DNA from: Flavobacteriales bacterium UBA1112
GTDB taxonomy: Bacteria; Bacteroidota; Bacteroidia; Flavobacteriales_D; Sanyastnellaceae
Direction: 5' to 3'
Assembly (NCBI GenBank): GCA_002313415.1
Contig: DCBH01000069.1
Span: 1 to 20,231, forward strand
DNA length: 20,231 bases
A program made the translations under genes and the position numbers. Below are positions 7,510 to 14,278 of this stretch, piece after piece. The notes below the pieces were generated by a model, which made no database searches, was not told the DNA's origin, and was given only the letters and a program-made list of their open reading frames with translations. The first letter of the stretch is position 1. Every line of letters starts with the position of its first letter.

Positions 7510-9053
7510 TCGTAGCATCCTTTTGTGGGAAACATGGTGTTGCGTGGTGCACCAAGAAGATCCACACTCACTTCCAATGCTGAAAATTCAGGAGTTGAGG
7601 GGATGCCAGACCATTGCGATGCTGTCCCTTCGATTCGAAAGTCACCTCCGATCGCATCGACAAAGGGAGGTTGTTCATTCAAGGTTGTCGAAGAATCGTA
7701 CAGCCATTCTGGAAAGATTTTTTCTTGGTGGTGGATTGCTGACGCACGGAACAATGGAGAGGTGTACCACTCTGGGTCCAATACATCCAAGACAACCTCA
7801 CTGAAATCATTCAAGTTTGCATTGTTGCCATAGGCAATGCAGTTTCGGAATTCCGTATCAACATGAAAAGGACGCCACTGAATGCTGTTGTTTGCCGCTT
7901 CATACCAATCGTTGACATAGAGCGTTGGAAACTGTCTCAATCCTGAACTCGTCGAGGAAAAGTTGACAAACGTGCTCAAATGCATTTGGATCTTTCCTCC
8001 AAGAGCAAAATAGCCACATGCCTGGCCACAGTTCGAAAACAAGTTGTTGAAGCCTTGAATATGTCCCCCTTGGGAAAGCAAGCCTATTGATTCTGCCTGT
8101 GTAACGACGCTGTTGCGAATGTCCAGGGCATATTCTGCTCCGAGTCCTACGCTATCCACCCAAAGTCCCACGGTTGCCTGGGAAAGGATGACGTGCTCCA
8201 TCTGGCAATCGACCGCTCGATCCAACCATATCCCACCTCGAAAGGCTGAGTAGTTGATCAAACTGCCCGACAGGGTATCCGTCAATTCAAAGGTCAATCC
8301 CCACTGTCCTGGGGTATTCGCGTAGTCATCGTCCAATCTGTCCCCACTGAATGTAATGGGATCTTCAAGTTGGCCCTGTGCCAACAGAGTGCCTCCGCGA
8401 ACCCATATGCCTGATCCGTCGTGCCCGTGGATGCGACACCCTGGCATGAGGGTCAGTGTACATCCAGGGTCAACCCGAATTTGACCGTAAATGACGTGTG
8501 GCAGGTCGGCAGTCCAAATTTCATCGCAAGCCAAGGTTGTGAATTGATTGGGACCCCCATGAAAAATGGCATTTTGACCTCGGGCCATCAGTTTGACAAA
8601 TTGGTCATTGCCGTTGGTGGAAAATCGCAGGTTTTCAATGACCCAAAAGGGCACACTTCCTGCAGATTCATTGGGATCGACTGTAACCTCCACAAAGAGA
8701 TAGAGACTGTCTCCTGGTTGCAAAGGGACATCGCGCAAAGGTTGCCCGGAATTCGTCAAAGGCTCCCCATTCACATTGATGCGATATTGGCTCACCAAGC
8801 CTGATTCCAATTCAATTTCATCAATGAGCAATGTGCCGTCAAAATCGTTGTAAACTTTCAAAGGCAGAGTGATGCTGCCCACCGTGGCAAATACCGTGTC
8901 AAAAAAAAGGGTATCCGTCGAAAACCGCAGTGCGTGGTCTGGATTCGAATCCCAAACTTCCCGTTGACATCCGCTTAGCGAAGTTCCAATCCATGTCGCG
9001 AAGACAAAAAATCCAATGGCGAATGTGATTTGTGAGGAGGAAACACCAGACAT
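7497..9053 (-). CDS. Lipoprotein with right-handed parallel beta-helix domain
   Basis: A 518-residue exported protein. The N-terminus has a hydrophobic segment (about 9-26) ending in the lipobox LSGC with Cys29, so it is a lipoprotein anchored in the envelope. Next is a short Bacteroidota-type beta domain (LRFSTDTLFFDTVFATVGS onward) that precedes beta-helix regions in this group. The middle and C-terminus show the rungs of a parallel beta-helix, with regular short strands and Asn/Gly turns (for example SLINYSAFRGGIWLDRA, NSVVTQAESIGLLSQGG, FRNCIAYGNNANLND). Beta-helix folds occur in carbohydrate-active and surface-binding proteins; no catalytic pattern is evident, so no enzyme activity is claimed. 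The gene precedes the ABC transporter by 50 nt in the same direction, and is divergent from the DNA glycosylase with starts only 29 nt apart. Confidence 0.75.
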   Translation of the reverse strand: MSGVSSSQITFAIGFFVFATWIGTSLSGCQREVWDSNPDHALRFSTDTLFFDTVFATVGSITLPLKVYNDFDGTLLIDEIELESGLVSQYRINVNGEPLTNSGQPLRDVPLQPGDSLYLFVEVTVDPNESAGSVPFWVIENLRFSTNGNDQFVKLMARGQNAIFHGGPNQFTTLACDEIWTADLPHVIYGQIRVDPGCTLTLMPGCRIHGHDGSGIWVRGGTLLAQGQLEDPITFSGDRLDDDYANTPGQWGLTFELTDTLSGSLINYSAFRGGIWLDRAVDCQMEHVILSQATVGLWVDSVGLGAEYALDIRNSVVTQAESIGLLSQGGHIQGFNNLFSNCGQACGYFALGGKIQMHLSTFVNFSSTSSGLRQFPTLYVNDWYEAANNSIQWRPFHVDTEFRNCIAYGNNANLNDFSEVVLDVLDPEWYTSPLFRASAIHHQEKIFPEWLYDSSTTLNEQPPFVDAIGGDFRIEGTASQWSGIPSTPEFSALEVSVDLLGAPRNTMFPTKGCYERVP

Positions 9054-9057
9054 GTTG

Positions 9058-9065
9058 CAAAGATG
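9058..9065 (-). promoter_or_regulatory. Candidate -7 box (CATCTTTG) before the lipoprotein ATG
   Basis: On the - strand CATCTTTG matches TAnnTTTG at five of the six fixed positions and ends exactly 4 nt (caac) before the ATG of the lipoprotein gene. No clear -33 TTG at the right distance. If real, the mRNA would be leaderless or nearly so. Confidence 0.35.
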
Positions 9066-9082
9066 TTCAACTTGTGTCGATC

Positions 9083-9706
9083 ATGGAACGAATGGATGAA
9101 GAGTTTCGTGCGCATGTTCAAATTGTAGATCCGGAAATGTACAATTTGGTCATGCGACACCCCACGCTGAGTATGCCTTCCCCAGGCCCTCCTTTTGAGT
9201 CGCTCGTTCGCATTGTAGTTGGTCAACAGCTGAGCGTGAAGTCAGCGGCCAGTGTAATGTCGAATCTCATTCAAGTCTTGGGCGGTGAGGTGTCACCAAA
9301 TCAAATTCAATCGGCCGGTTTTGAAAGTATTAGAAGTGCTGGTTTGAGTGGCGCCAAATGTCGATGTCTGATGGCCATTGCCGATTATGCGGGTTCTGAT
9401 TCCAAAAATTTGATTGTCCTCATGTCTGAGCCGTGGCCTGACGTCCGTGCGGAGCTGCTCAAATTGAGAGGCATTGGTCCTTGGACTGCAGACATGTTTG
9501 CCATGTCAGGCTTGGCCTTACCAGATGTTTTTTCAAGTTGCGATTTGGGGCTTCGCGTGGCGATGGAGTCTCACCTCCACATTTTGCCCAAACAAAAACC
9601 CGCAGTCTACGACCAGCGGGCTTTGTGTTGGAGTCCGTATCGGACCATGGCTAGCTTGCATCTCTGGCACTCATTGAAAGCTGATGCAGCGCGGTTTACT
9701 CACTGA
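9083..9706 (+). CDS. DNA-3-methyladenine glycosylase II (AlkA-like, HhH-GPD)
   Basis: Base-excision repair enzyme that removes alkylated bases. The 207-residue protein is a minimal HhH-GPD domain lacking the N-terminal domain of E. coli AlkA. Key parts: FESLVRIVVGQQLSVKSA (about 38-55), the helix-hairpin-helix LRGIGPWTADMFAM (about 128-141), the catalytic Asp in SSCDLGL (D154), and a C-terminal WSPYRTMASLHLWH typical of the family. The ATG at 9083 is chosen; an upstream GTG at 9032 would run into the opposing lipoprotein gene. The 3' end is 1 nt from the end of rpoD. Confidence 0.9.
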   Translation: MERMDEEFRAHVQIVDPEMYNLVMRHPTLSMPSPGPPFESLVRIVVGQQLSVKSAASVMSNLIQVLGGEVSPNQIQSAGFESIRSAGLSGAKCRCLMAIADYAGSDSKNLIVLMSEPWPDVRAELLKLRGIGPWTADMFAMSGLALPDVFSSCDLGLRVAMESHLHILPKQKPAVYDQRALCWSPYRTMASLHLWHSLKADAARFTH

Positions 9707-9707
9707 T

Positions 9708-10577
9708 TTAGCCCAAATAACCTTTCAGAATTCGACTGCGGCTTGTGTGTTTTAATCGACGGATCGCTTTTTCCTTGATTTGTCGAACACGCTCACGAGT
9801 GAGGTCAAAACGCTCACCAATTTCTTCAAGAGTCATGGGGTGCTCGCCATTTAAACCGAAATACAAGCGCACGACGTCTGCCTCACGCGGGGTTAACGTC
9901 CGCAAGGATCGTTCAATCTCTTTGCGGAGAGATTCGGTCATCAGATCCGTATCAGGACTTGGCGTGTCTCCTGTCTGGAGAACGTCGTACATGTTGCTTG
10001 AGCTCTCATCTCCGTCTTTTAAGGGTGCGTCCATCGAGACGTGACGTCCAGCATTTTTCATGCTCTGCTTCACCTCATCAAGTGTCATGTCCAACGTTTC
10101 AGCCAATTCTGCAGCTGTTGGAGGACGCTCAAATTCTTGCTCCAAGCGCGCAAAGGCCTTGTTGATTTTGTTAATGGATCCGATTTTGTTCAAGGGGAGA
10201 CGAACAATCCGGCTTTGTTCCGCCAAGGCTTGGAGGATGGATTGACGAATCCACCAAACCGCGTACGAAATGAATTTGAATCCACGTGTTTCGTCAAAAC
10301 GTTGGGCTGCTTTGATCAATCCAAGGTTCCCCTCATTGATTAAATCAGGCAAAGACAGGCCCTGATTTTGATATTGCTTCGAGACAGATACCACAAATCT
10401 GAGGTTGGCTTTGGTCAACTTTTCCAACGCATTTTGATCTCCAGCCTTGATTTTACGTGCAAGTTCAACTTCCTCTTCTGCTGTAATTAAGTCTACTCGA
10501 CCGATTTCTTGGAGGTACTTGTCGAGGGACGCCGTTTCCCTGTTGGTGACTTGTTTTGTGATTTTCAGCTGCCTCAT
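9708..10577 (-). CDS. rpoD: RNA polymerase primary sigma factor RpoD
   Basis: Housekeeping sigma-70 factor of 289 residues, the short Bacteroidota form without region 1.1. Region 1.2 is near the N-terminus (SLDKYLQEIGRVDLITAEEE), region 2 at about 50-120 with the core-binding and melting motif (DLINEGNLGLIKAAQRFD, FKFISYAVWWIRQSI), region 3 at about 125-205, and region 4 at about 230-285 with the helix-turn-helix (LEEIGERFDLTRERVRQIKE). This sigma recognises TTTG at -33 and TAnnTTTG at -7 in Bacteroidota, which matches the boxes in this window. It follows pnp in the same direction with a 76-nt gap, in the rpsO-pnp-rpoD order often seen in the phylum. Confidence 0.97.
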   Translation of the reverse strand: MRQLKITKQVTNRETASLDKYLQEIGRVDLITAEEEVELARKIKAGDQNALEKLTKANLRFVVSVSKQYQNQGLSLPDLINEGNLGLIKAAQRFDETRGFKFISYAVWWIRQSILQALAEQSRIVRLPLNKIGSINKINKAFARLEQEFERPPTAAELAETLDMTLDEVKQSMKNAGRHVSMDAPLKDGDESSSNMYDVLQTGDTPSPDTDLMTESLRKEIERSLRTLTPREADVVRLYFGLNGEHPMTLEEIGERFDLTRERVRQIKEKAIRRLKHTSRSRILKGYLG

Positions 10578-10601
10578 GTGTGAAGTTCAAAGGGTTTGAT
10601 A

Positions 10602-10609
10602 CAAATTCA
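10602..10609 (-). promoter_or_regulatory. Candidate -7 box (TGAATTTG) upstream of rpoD
   Basis: On the - strand TGAATTTG matches TAnnTTTG at five of six fixed positions, about 24 nt before the rpoD ATG. No clear -33 partner. It would allow rpoD to be transcribed separately from pnp. Confidence 0.25.
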
Positions 10610-10653
10610 ACGGCTCAAAGTCCGAAAAGGTTTACGACCAATGATTTTTGTGA

Positions 10654-12882
10654 TTATTCATTGGACTCTGGACGAGGCCCTCGGTCACGTCGTGGACGGT
10701 CGCCGCGGTCGCGTCGAGGACGATCTCCGCGATCTCCACGGGGTTGGCGTTCTACGTATCCCTCGGGCTTTGGTAGAAGTGCTTTTCTGCTCAGCTTGAT
10801 TTTGCCTGTTTTCGGATCACGACCAACAACTTTGAACTTGACCATCTCCCCTTCCTTGAGGACATCTTCAACGTTTTCGACACGTTTCCAATCCAGTTCA
10901 CTGACGTGCAGGAGGCCATCTTGTCCCGGCATGACCTCGACAAATGCACCATAGGGCATGATGGTCTTCACCTTACCCTCGTACTCCTCGCCAATCTCAA
11001 CTGTGGGTGGAAATGCAATCTGTTTGATTCGTGTCAATGCAGCTTCAATGGCGGCCTTGTCGGAGGCTGCAATTTCCACCATCCCCTTGCCATCAACGTC
11101 TTCTATGCTGATGGTGGTGTTTGTGTCGGCTTGGATTTCTTGGATGATTTTGCCTCCAGGACCAATGATGGCACCAATGCTGTCACCTGGCACTTCCAAT
11201 CCTACGATGCGAGGGGCATGATCCTTGTAGTCATCGCGTGGTTCTGAAAGTTCAGTGAGCATGGCTTCTCTAATGTGGTGACGACCTTCACGAGCCTGTT
11301 CAAGCGCTTCGCGGAGTTGGTCGAAGCTCAAGCCTTTGATTTTGATGTCCATCTGGCAGGCAGTGATGCCGTCGGCCGTTCCAGTCACCTTGAAGTCCAT
11401 ATCTCCGAGGTGGTCTTCATCTCCAAGAATGTCTGAAAGGATGGCATACTTGCCGCTCTCTTGATCTGTGATAAGACCCATCGCAATTCCTGATACAGGT
11501 GCTTTGATTTGAATTCCTCCGTCCATCAATGCAAGGGTGCCGGCGCAGACTGTGGCCATGGACGATGAGCCATTGGATTCCAAGATCTCGCTCACCAATC
11601 GAATGGTGTACGGACATTCTTCGACAGGTGGAAGCACGGGCTTCAACGCGCGAAGAGCTAGGTTTCCGTGACCTACCTCCCGGCGGCTTGTCCCTCGCAG
11701 TGGCCGCTCCTCCCCCGTGCTAAATGGGGGGAAGTTGTAGTGAAGTAAGAATTTCTCGGTCTTTCGAACCAAAGCTCCGTCAATCAGTTGCTCGTCAAGT
11801 TTGGTTCCCAGTGTCAATGTGGTCAAACTTTGCGTTTCTCCTCGTGTGAAAATGGATGAACCGTGACAACCTGGCAAGTAATCCACTTCTGTCCAAATGG
11901 GACGAATTTCTGTGGTTTTACGACCATCTAAGCGGAGGCCTTCATTCAAGATCAAATCTCGCACCGCCTTTTTCTGGGCAGCTTTGATGTAATCGCTGGC
12001 CAGTCCACCTAATTCTTCCCTTTCTTCTTCACTCATGCCCGCCATGAAGGTCTCTTTCAACTCGTGGAAGCGGTTTTTGCGTTCCTCTTTGGTCGCACCC
12101 GTTTTACCGGCTTCGTAAAACTTTGGATACAAGTCATCCAGAATACGGCTTTGCAAGGCTTCATCGTGAGTTTCATGACTGTATTCGCGTTTGTTTTCAA
12201 ATGTTCCAACCTTTTTCGCCAGTTCATTTTGGGCTTCACATTGGACTTTGATGGCGGTGTGGGCTTTTTCAATGGCGTCCACCATTTCACCCTCTGAAAC
12301 TTCTTGCATTTCACCTTCTACCATGACGATGCTGTCCAAAGTTCCTGCGACCATGATGTCCATATCTGCTTCTTCCAATTCTGAACGAAGTGGGTTGATC
12401 ACAAATTCTCCTTTCACACGAGCGACACGCACCTCAGAAATCGGGCCGTCGAACGGGACATCAGACACGGAAATGGCTGCACTTGCCGCGAAGCCAGCAA
12501 GACTGTCGGGCAGCACTTCGGCATCCGCACTCATCAATTGAATCATCACTTGTGTTCCTGCGTGGTAGTCTCCAGGGAACATTGGACGTAATGCGCGGTC
12601 TACAAGACGCATTACGAGAACTTCTGTGTCAGATGGTCGTGCTTCACGCTTGAAGAATCCGCCTGGAAAACGTCCCGCAGCGGCGTATTTTTCACGGTAG
12701 TCCACGGTCAATGGAAGGAAATCCACATCCATGGGCTCGTAGCTCGATACCACTGTGGCGAGAAGTATGGTGTCTCCTGAGCGGACGACGACTGAACCAT
12801 GAGCTTGCTTGGCGAGCTTGCCGGTTTCGATGCTGATCTCGCGCCCATTGCCGAGATCGATGGTTTGATTTTGAATATTCAT
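10654..12882 (-). CDS. pnp: Polyribonucleotide nucleotidyltransferase (PNPase)
   Basis: 3'-5' phosphorolytic exoribonuclease of the cytosol, trimeric in known cases. The 742-residue protein has two RNase PH domains (first with FFKREARPSDTEVLVMRLVD; second with FTRGETQSLTTLTLGT and the catalytic acidic loop GDEDHLGDMD at about 487-496), a KH domain with GPGGK (about 561-625) and an S1 domain (about 631-699). A basic RGD/RRD-repeat tail of about 40 residues follows (QPRGDRGDRPRRDRG), encoded by a 24-nt tandem repeat. It is the second gene after rpsO, 91 nt downstream, with a strong hairpin between them. It is followed by rpoD. Confidence 0.98.
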   Translation of the reverse strand: MNIQNQTIDLGNGREISIETGKLAKQAHGSVVVRSGDTILLATVVSSYEPMDVDFLPLTVDYREKYAAAGRFPGGFFKREARPSDTEVLVMRLVDRALRPMFPGDYHAGTQVMIQLMSADAEVLPDSLAGFAASAAISVSDVPFDGPISEVRVARVKGEFVINPLRSELEEADMDIMVAGTLDSIVMVEGEMQEVSEGEMVDAIEKAHTAIKVQCEAQNELAKKVGTFENKREYSHETHDEALQSRILDDLYPKFYEAGKTGATKEERKNRFHELKETFMAGMSEEEREELGGLASDYIKAAQKKAVRDLILNEGLRLDGRKTTEIRPIWTEVDYLPGCHGSSIFTRGETQSLTTLTLGTKLDEQLIDGALVRKTEKFLLHYNFPPFSTGEERPLRGTSRREVGHGNLALRALKPVLPPVEECPYTIRLVSEILESNGSSSMATVCAGTLALMDGGIQIKAPVSGIAMGLITDQESGKYAILSDILGDEDHLGDMDFKVTGTADGITACQMDIKIKGLSFDQLREALEQAREGRHHIREAMLTELSEPRDDYKDHAPRIVGLEVPGDSIGAIIGPGGKIIQEIQADTNTTISIEDVDGKGMVEIAASDKAAIEAALTRIKQIAFPPTVEIGEEYEGKVKTIMPYGAFVEVMPGQDGLLHVSELDWKRVENVEDVLKEGEMVKFKVVGRDPKTGKIKLSRKALLPKPEGYVERQPRGDRGDRPRRDRGDRPRRDRGPRPESNE
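10683..10730. repeat. 24-bp tandem duplication in the pnp C-terminal tail
   Basis: Two adjacent 24-bp units, 10683-10706 and 10707-10730, differ at only a few positions and together encode two copies of the eight-residue unit RGDRPRRD. A further partial copy (GATCTCC) continues to about 10737. It is an in-frame coding repeat that extends the basic tail of PNPase. Confidence 0.75.
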
Positions 12883-12928
12883 ATTGCCTCTTCTTCATGT
12901 AAGTGGGCCGGCAAGCCCCAATAAGCCA

Positions 12929-12953
12929 AAGGCGGTTGACTTTCAACCGCCTT
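12929..12953. terminator. Hairpin in the rpsO-pnp intergenic region
   Basis: AAGGCGGTTGA (12929-12939) and TCAACCGCCTT (12943-12953) give a perfect 11-bp stem with a 3-nt loop. On the - strand (rpsO to pnp) it is followed by TTTGGCTTATT, a weak T-tract, so it could be a leaky terminator or an RNase processing site as in the E. coli rpsO-pnp spacer. A T-rich stretch also follows on the + strand (CTTTTATT). Confidence 0.65.
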
Positions 12954-12973
12954 CAGAGTTCTTTTATTCTGGG

Positions 12974-13243
12974 TCAGCGACGCAGACCAAGTTCTTTCAC
13001 AATCGCGCGGTAGCGAGTGATGTCTTTCGCTGCGAGGTAGTTCAACAGCTTACGTCGCTTTCCGACCAAATTGATCAAGGCGCGTTGTGTGTTGAAGTCC
13101 TTTTTGTTTTCCTTGAGGTGCTCAGTTAAGTGAGCAATTCGGAAAGAAAACATGGCGATTTGTCCTTCTGGAGACCCTGTGTCCGTGTCCCCTTTACCGT
13201 GCTTGGCGAAGAATTCCTTCTTCTTTTCTGCGGCTAAATACAT
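12974..13243 (-). CDS. rpsO: 30S ribosomal protein S15
   Basis: Ribosomal protein of 89 residues, the normal length, which binds 16S rRNA early in 30S assembly. Recognisable parts: KKEFFAKHGKGDTDTGSPEGQIA, the conserved GSPE-Q-A region, then LTEHLKENKKDFNTQRALINLVGKRRKLLNYL and the C-terminal YRAIVKELGLRR. It is the first gene before pnp, separated by 91 nt containing a strong hairpin. In E. coli S15 autoregulates its own mRNA through the leader; the leader here, about 40 nt, is too short to judge. Confidence 0.98.
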   Translation of the reverse strand: MYLAAEKKKEFFAKHGKGDTDTGSPEGQIAMFSFRIAHLTEHLKENKKDFNTQRALINLVGKRRKLLNYLAAKDITRYRAIVKELGLRR

Positions 13244-13288
13244 GTGCGAAATCGTTTAGATGTTCGTGATGCGTAAAAAATTGAACTG

Positions 13289-13296
13289 CAAATATA
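13289..13296 (-). promoter_or_regulatory. rpsO -7 box (TATATTTG)
   Basis: On the - strand TATATTTG is a perfect match to the Bacteroidota -7 consensus TAnnTTTG, 45 nt before the rpsO ATG. A leader of about 40 nt is predicted. No obvious -33 TTG at 18-20 nt. This is the only clear promoter in the accD-rpsO gap. Confidence 0.6.
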
Positions 13297-13321
13297 GGGA
13301 TGAATTCACAGCTCCCCGGAA

Positions 13322-14173
13322 TTACTCTTGGGTGTGCAGCATTTTAAGGGCGAAGGCAAGTTTGGATTTGAGCTGAGACCGGGGCACAATCGCATCTAGG
13401 AATCCATGTTCAAGAACAAATTCAGAACGCTGAAATCCGTTCGGCAAATCCTTGCCAATGGTTTCTTTCACCACCCTTGGTCCGGCGAAGCCAATCAGTG
13501 CATTGGGTTCACTGATGTTGAGGTCACCCAACATTGCAAAAGATGCGGTGACTCCTCCGGTGGTTGGATCTGTCAAAAGGCTTATAAAGGGCAGACCGGC
13601 TTTTGAAAGCAATGACAATTTTGCACTGGTCTTGGCCATTTGCATGAGACTTAATCCCGCCTCCATCATCCGAGCACCGCCGGATTTACTGATGCAAATA
13701 AATGGAACGCCTTTTTTGATTGAATGATCGATGCCGCGAGCGATTTTTTCGCCAACGACAGAGCCCATGCTTCCTCCGATGAATGAAAAATCCATGCAAG
13801 CGATGACAACACCCAATCCCTCAAGTTCTCCTGACCCCACGCGAATGGCATCCGTGAGCCCAGTTTTCTTTTGAGCTGCTTTCAATCGATCGGTGTATGC
13901 TTTGGTGTCCTGAAAATTGAGAGGATCAGCCGCTTGCAATTTGGGCGCGACTTCTCTGAATTTTCCCTCATCAAAAAGCAACCCGAAATATTCATTGCTT
14001 CCAATGCGATCGTGGTGATCACACATGGCACAAACCCAGAGGCTGTTTTCGTGGTCTTGGTTTGAGACGACGGTCTTGCAGTTGGGGCACTTGTACCAAG
14101 CGCCTTCTGGGATTTCCTTCTTCTCAGCACTCGAAGTCGTGATGCCCTCGGTGTTTCTCTTGAACCAAACCAT
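13322..14173 (-). CDS. accD: Acetyl-CoA carboxylase carboxyltransferase subunit beta
   Basis: Beta subunit of the carboxyltransferase that moves the carboxyl group from biotin to acetyl-CoA to make malonyl-CoA, the first step of fatty acid synthesis. The 283-residue protein has the N-terminal zinc ribbon with C29, C32, C48 and C51 (KCPNCK and CAMC) and then the crotonase-like carboxyltransferase fold, including DFSFIGGSMGSVVGEK, SKSGGARMMEAG and LTDPTTGGVTASFAMLGD. Length and motifs are normal. It lies downstream of the Omp85 gene in the same direction but has its own strong promoter directly at the ATG. Confidence 0.97.
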   Translation of the reverse strand: MVWFKRNTEGITTSSAEKKEIPEGAWYKCPNCKTVVSNQDHENSLWVCAMCDHHDRIGSNEYFGLLFDEGKFREVAPKLQAADPLNFQDTKAYTDRLKAAQKKTGLTDAIRVGSGELEGLGVVIACMDFSFIGGSMGSVVGEKIARGIDHSIKKGVPFICISKSGGARMMEAGLSLMQMAKTSAKLSLLSKAGLPFISLLTDPTTGGVTASFAMLGDLNISEPNALIGFAGPRVVKETIGKDLPNGFQRSEFVLEHGFLDAIVPRSQLKSKLAFALKMLHTQE

Positions 14174-14177
14174 GCCG

Positions 14178-14207
14178 CAAATTTAGGAGGTGTAGTGGTC
14201 GGACAAT
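14178..14207 (-). promoter_or_regulatory. accD promoter: -33 TTG and -7 TAAATTTG, 4 nt before the ATG
   Basis: On the - strand the -7 box TAAATTTG (14185-14178) is a perfect consensus match, and ATTG (14207-14204) sits 18 nt upstream, a usual -33 spacing. The box ends 4 nt (cggc) before the accD ATG, so transcription is predicted to start at or within a few bases of the ATG: a leaderless or near-leaderless mRNA. Confidence 0.65.
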
Positions 14208-14278
14208 GGTTCGGAATTGGCAGTTCTCCACCGTGAATTGCGCTACTTCGTGAATTAGACTAAAGAGGAATTTTTTGA

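Noticed and set aside
9032..9082. GTG start of the glycosylase at 9032
   Set aside because: It would overlap the start of the opposing lipoprotein gene and adds a Cys/Lys-rich stretch not seen in HhH-GPD enzymes.
10683..10737. Possible CRISPR-like or mobile repeat
   Set aside because: The units are directly adjacent, in frame and encode the basic tail of PNPase, with no spacers.
14233..14256. Direct repeat GTGAATT twice in the Omp85-accD gap
   Set aside because: Seven bases in an AT-rich gap is within chance, and no regulator is suggested.
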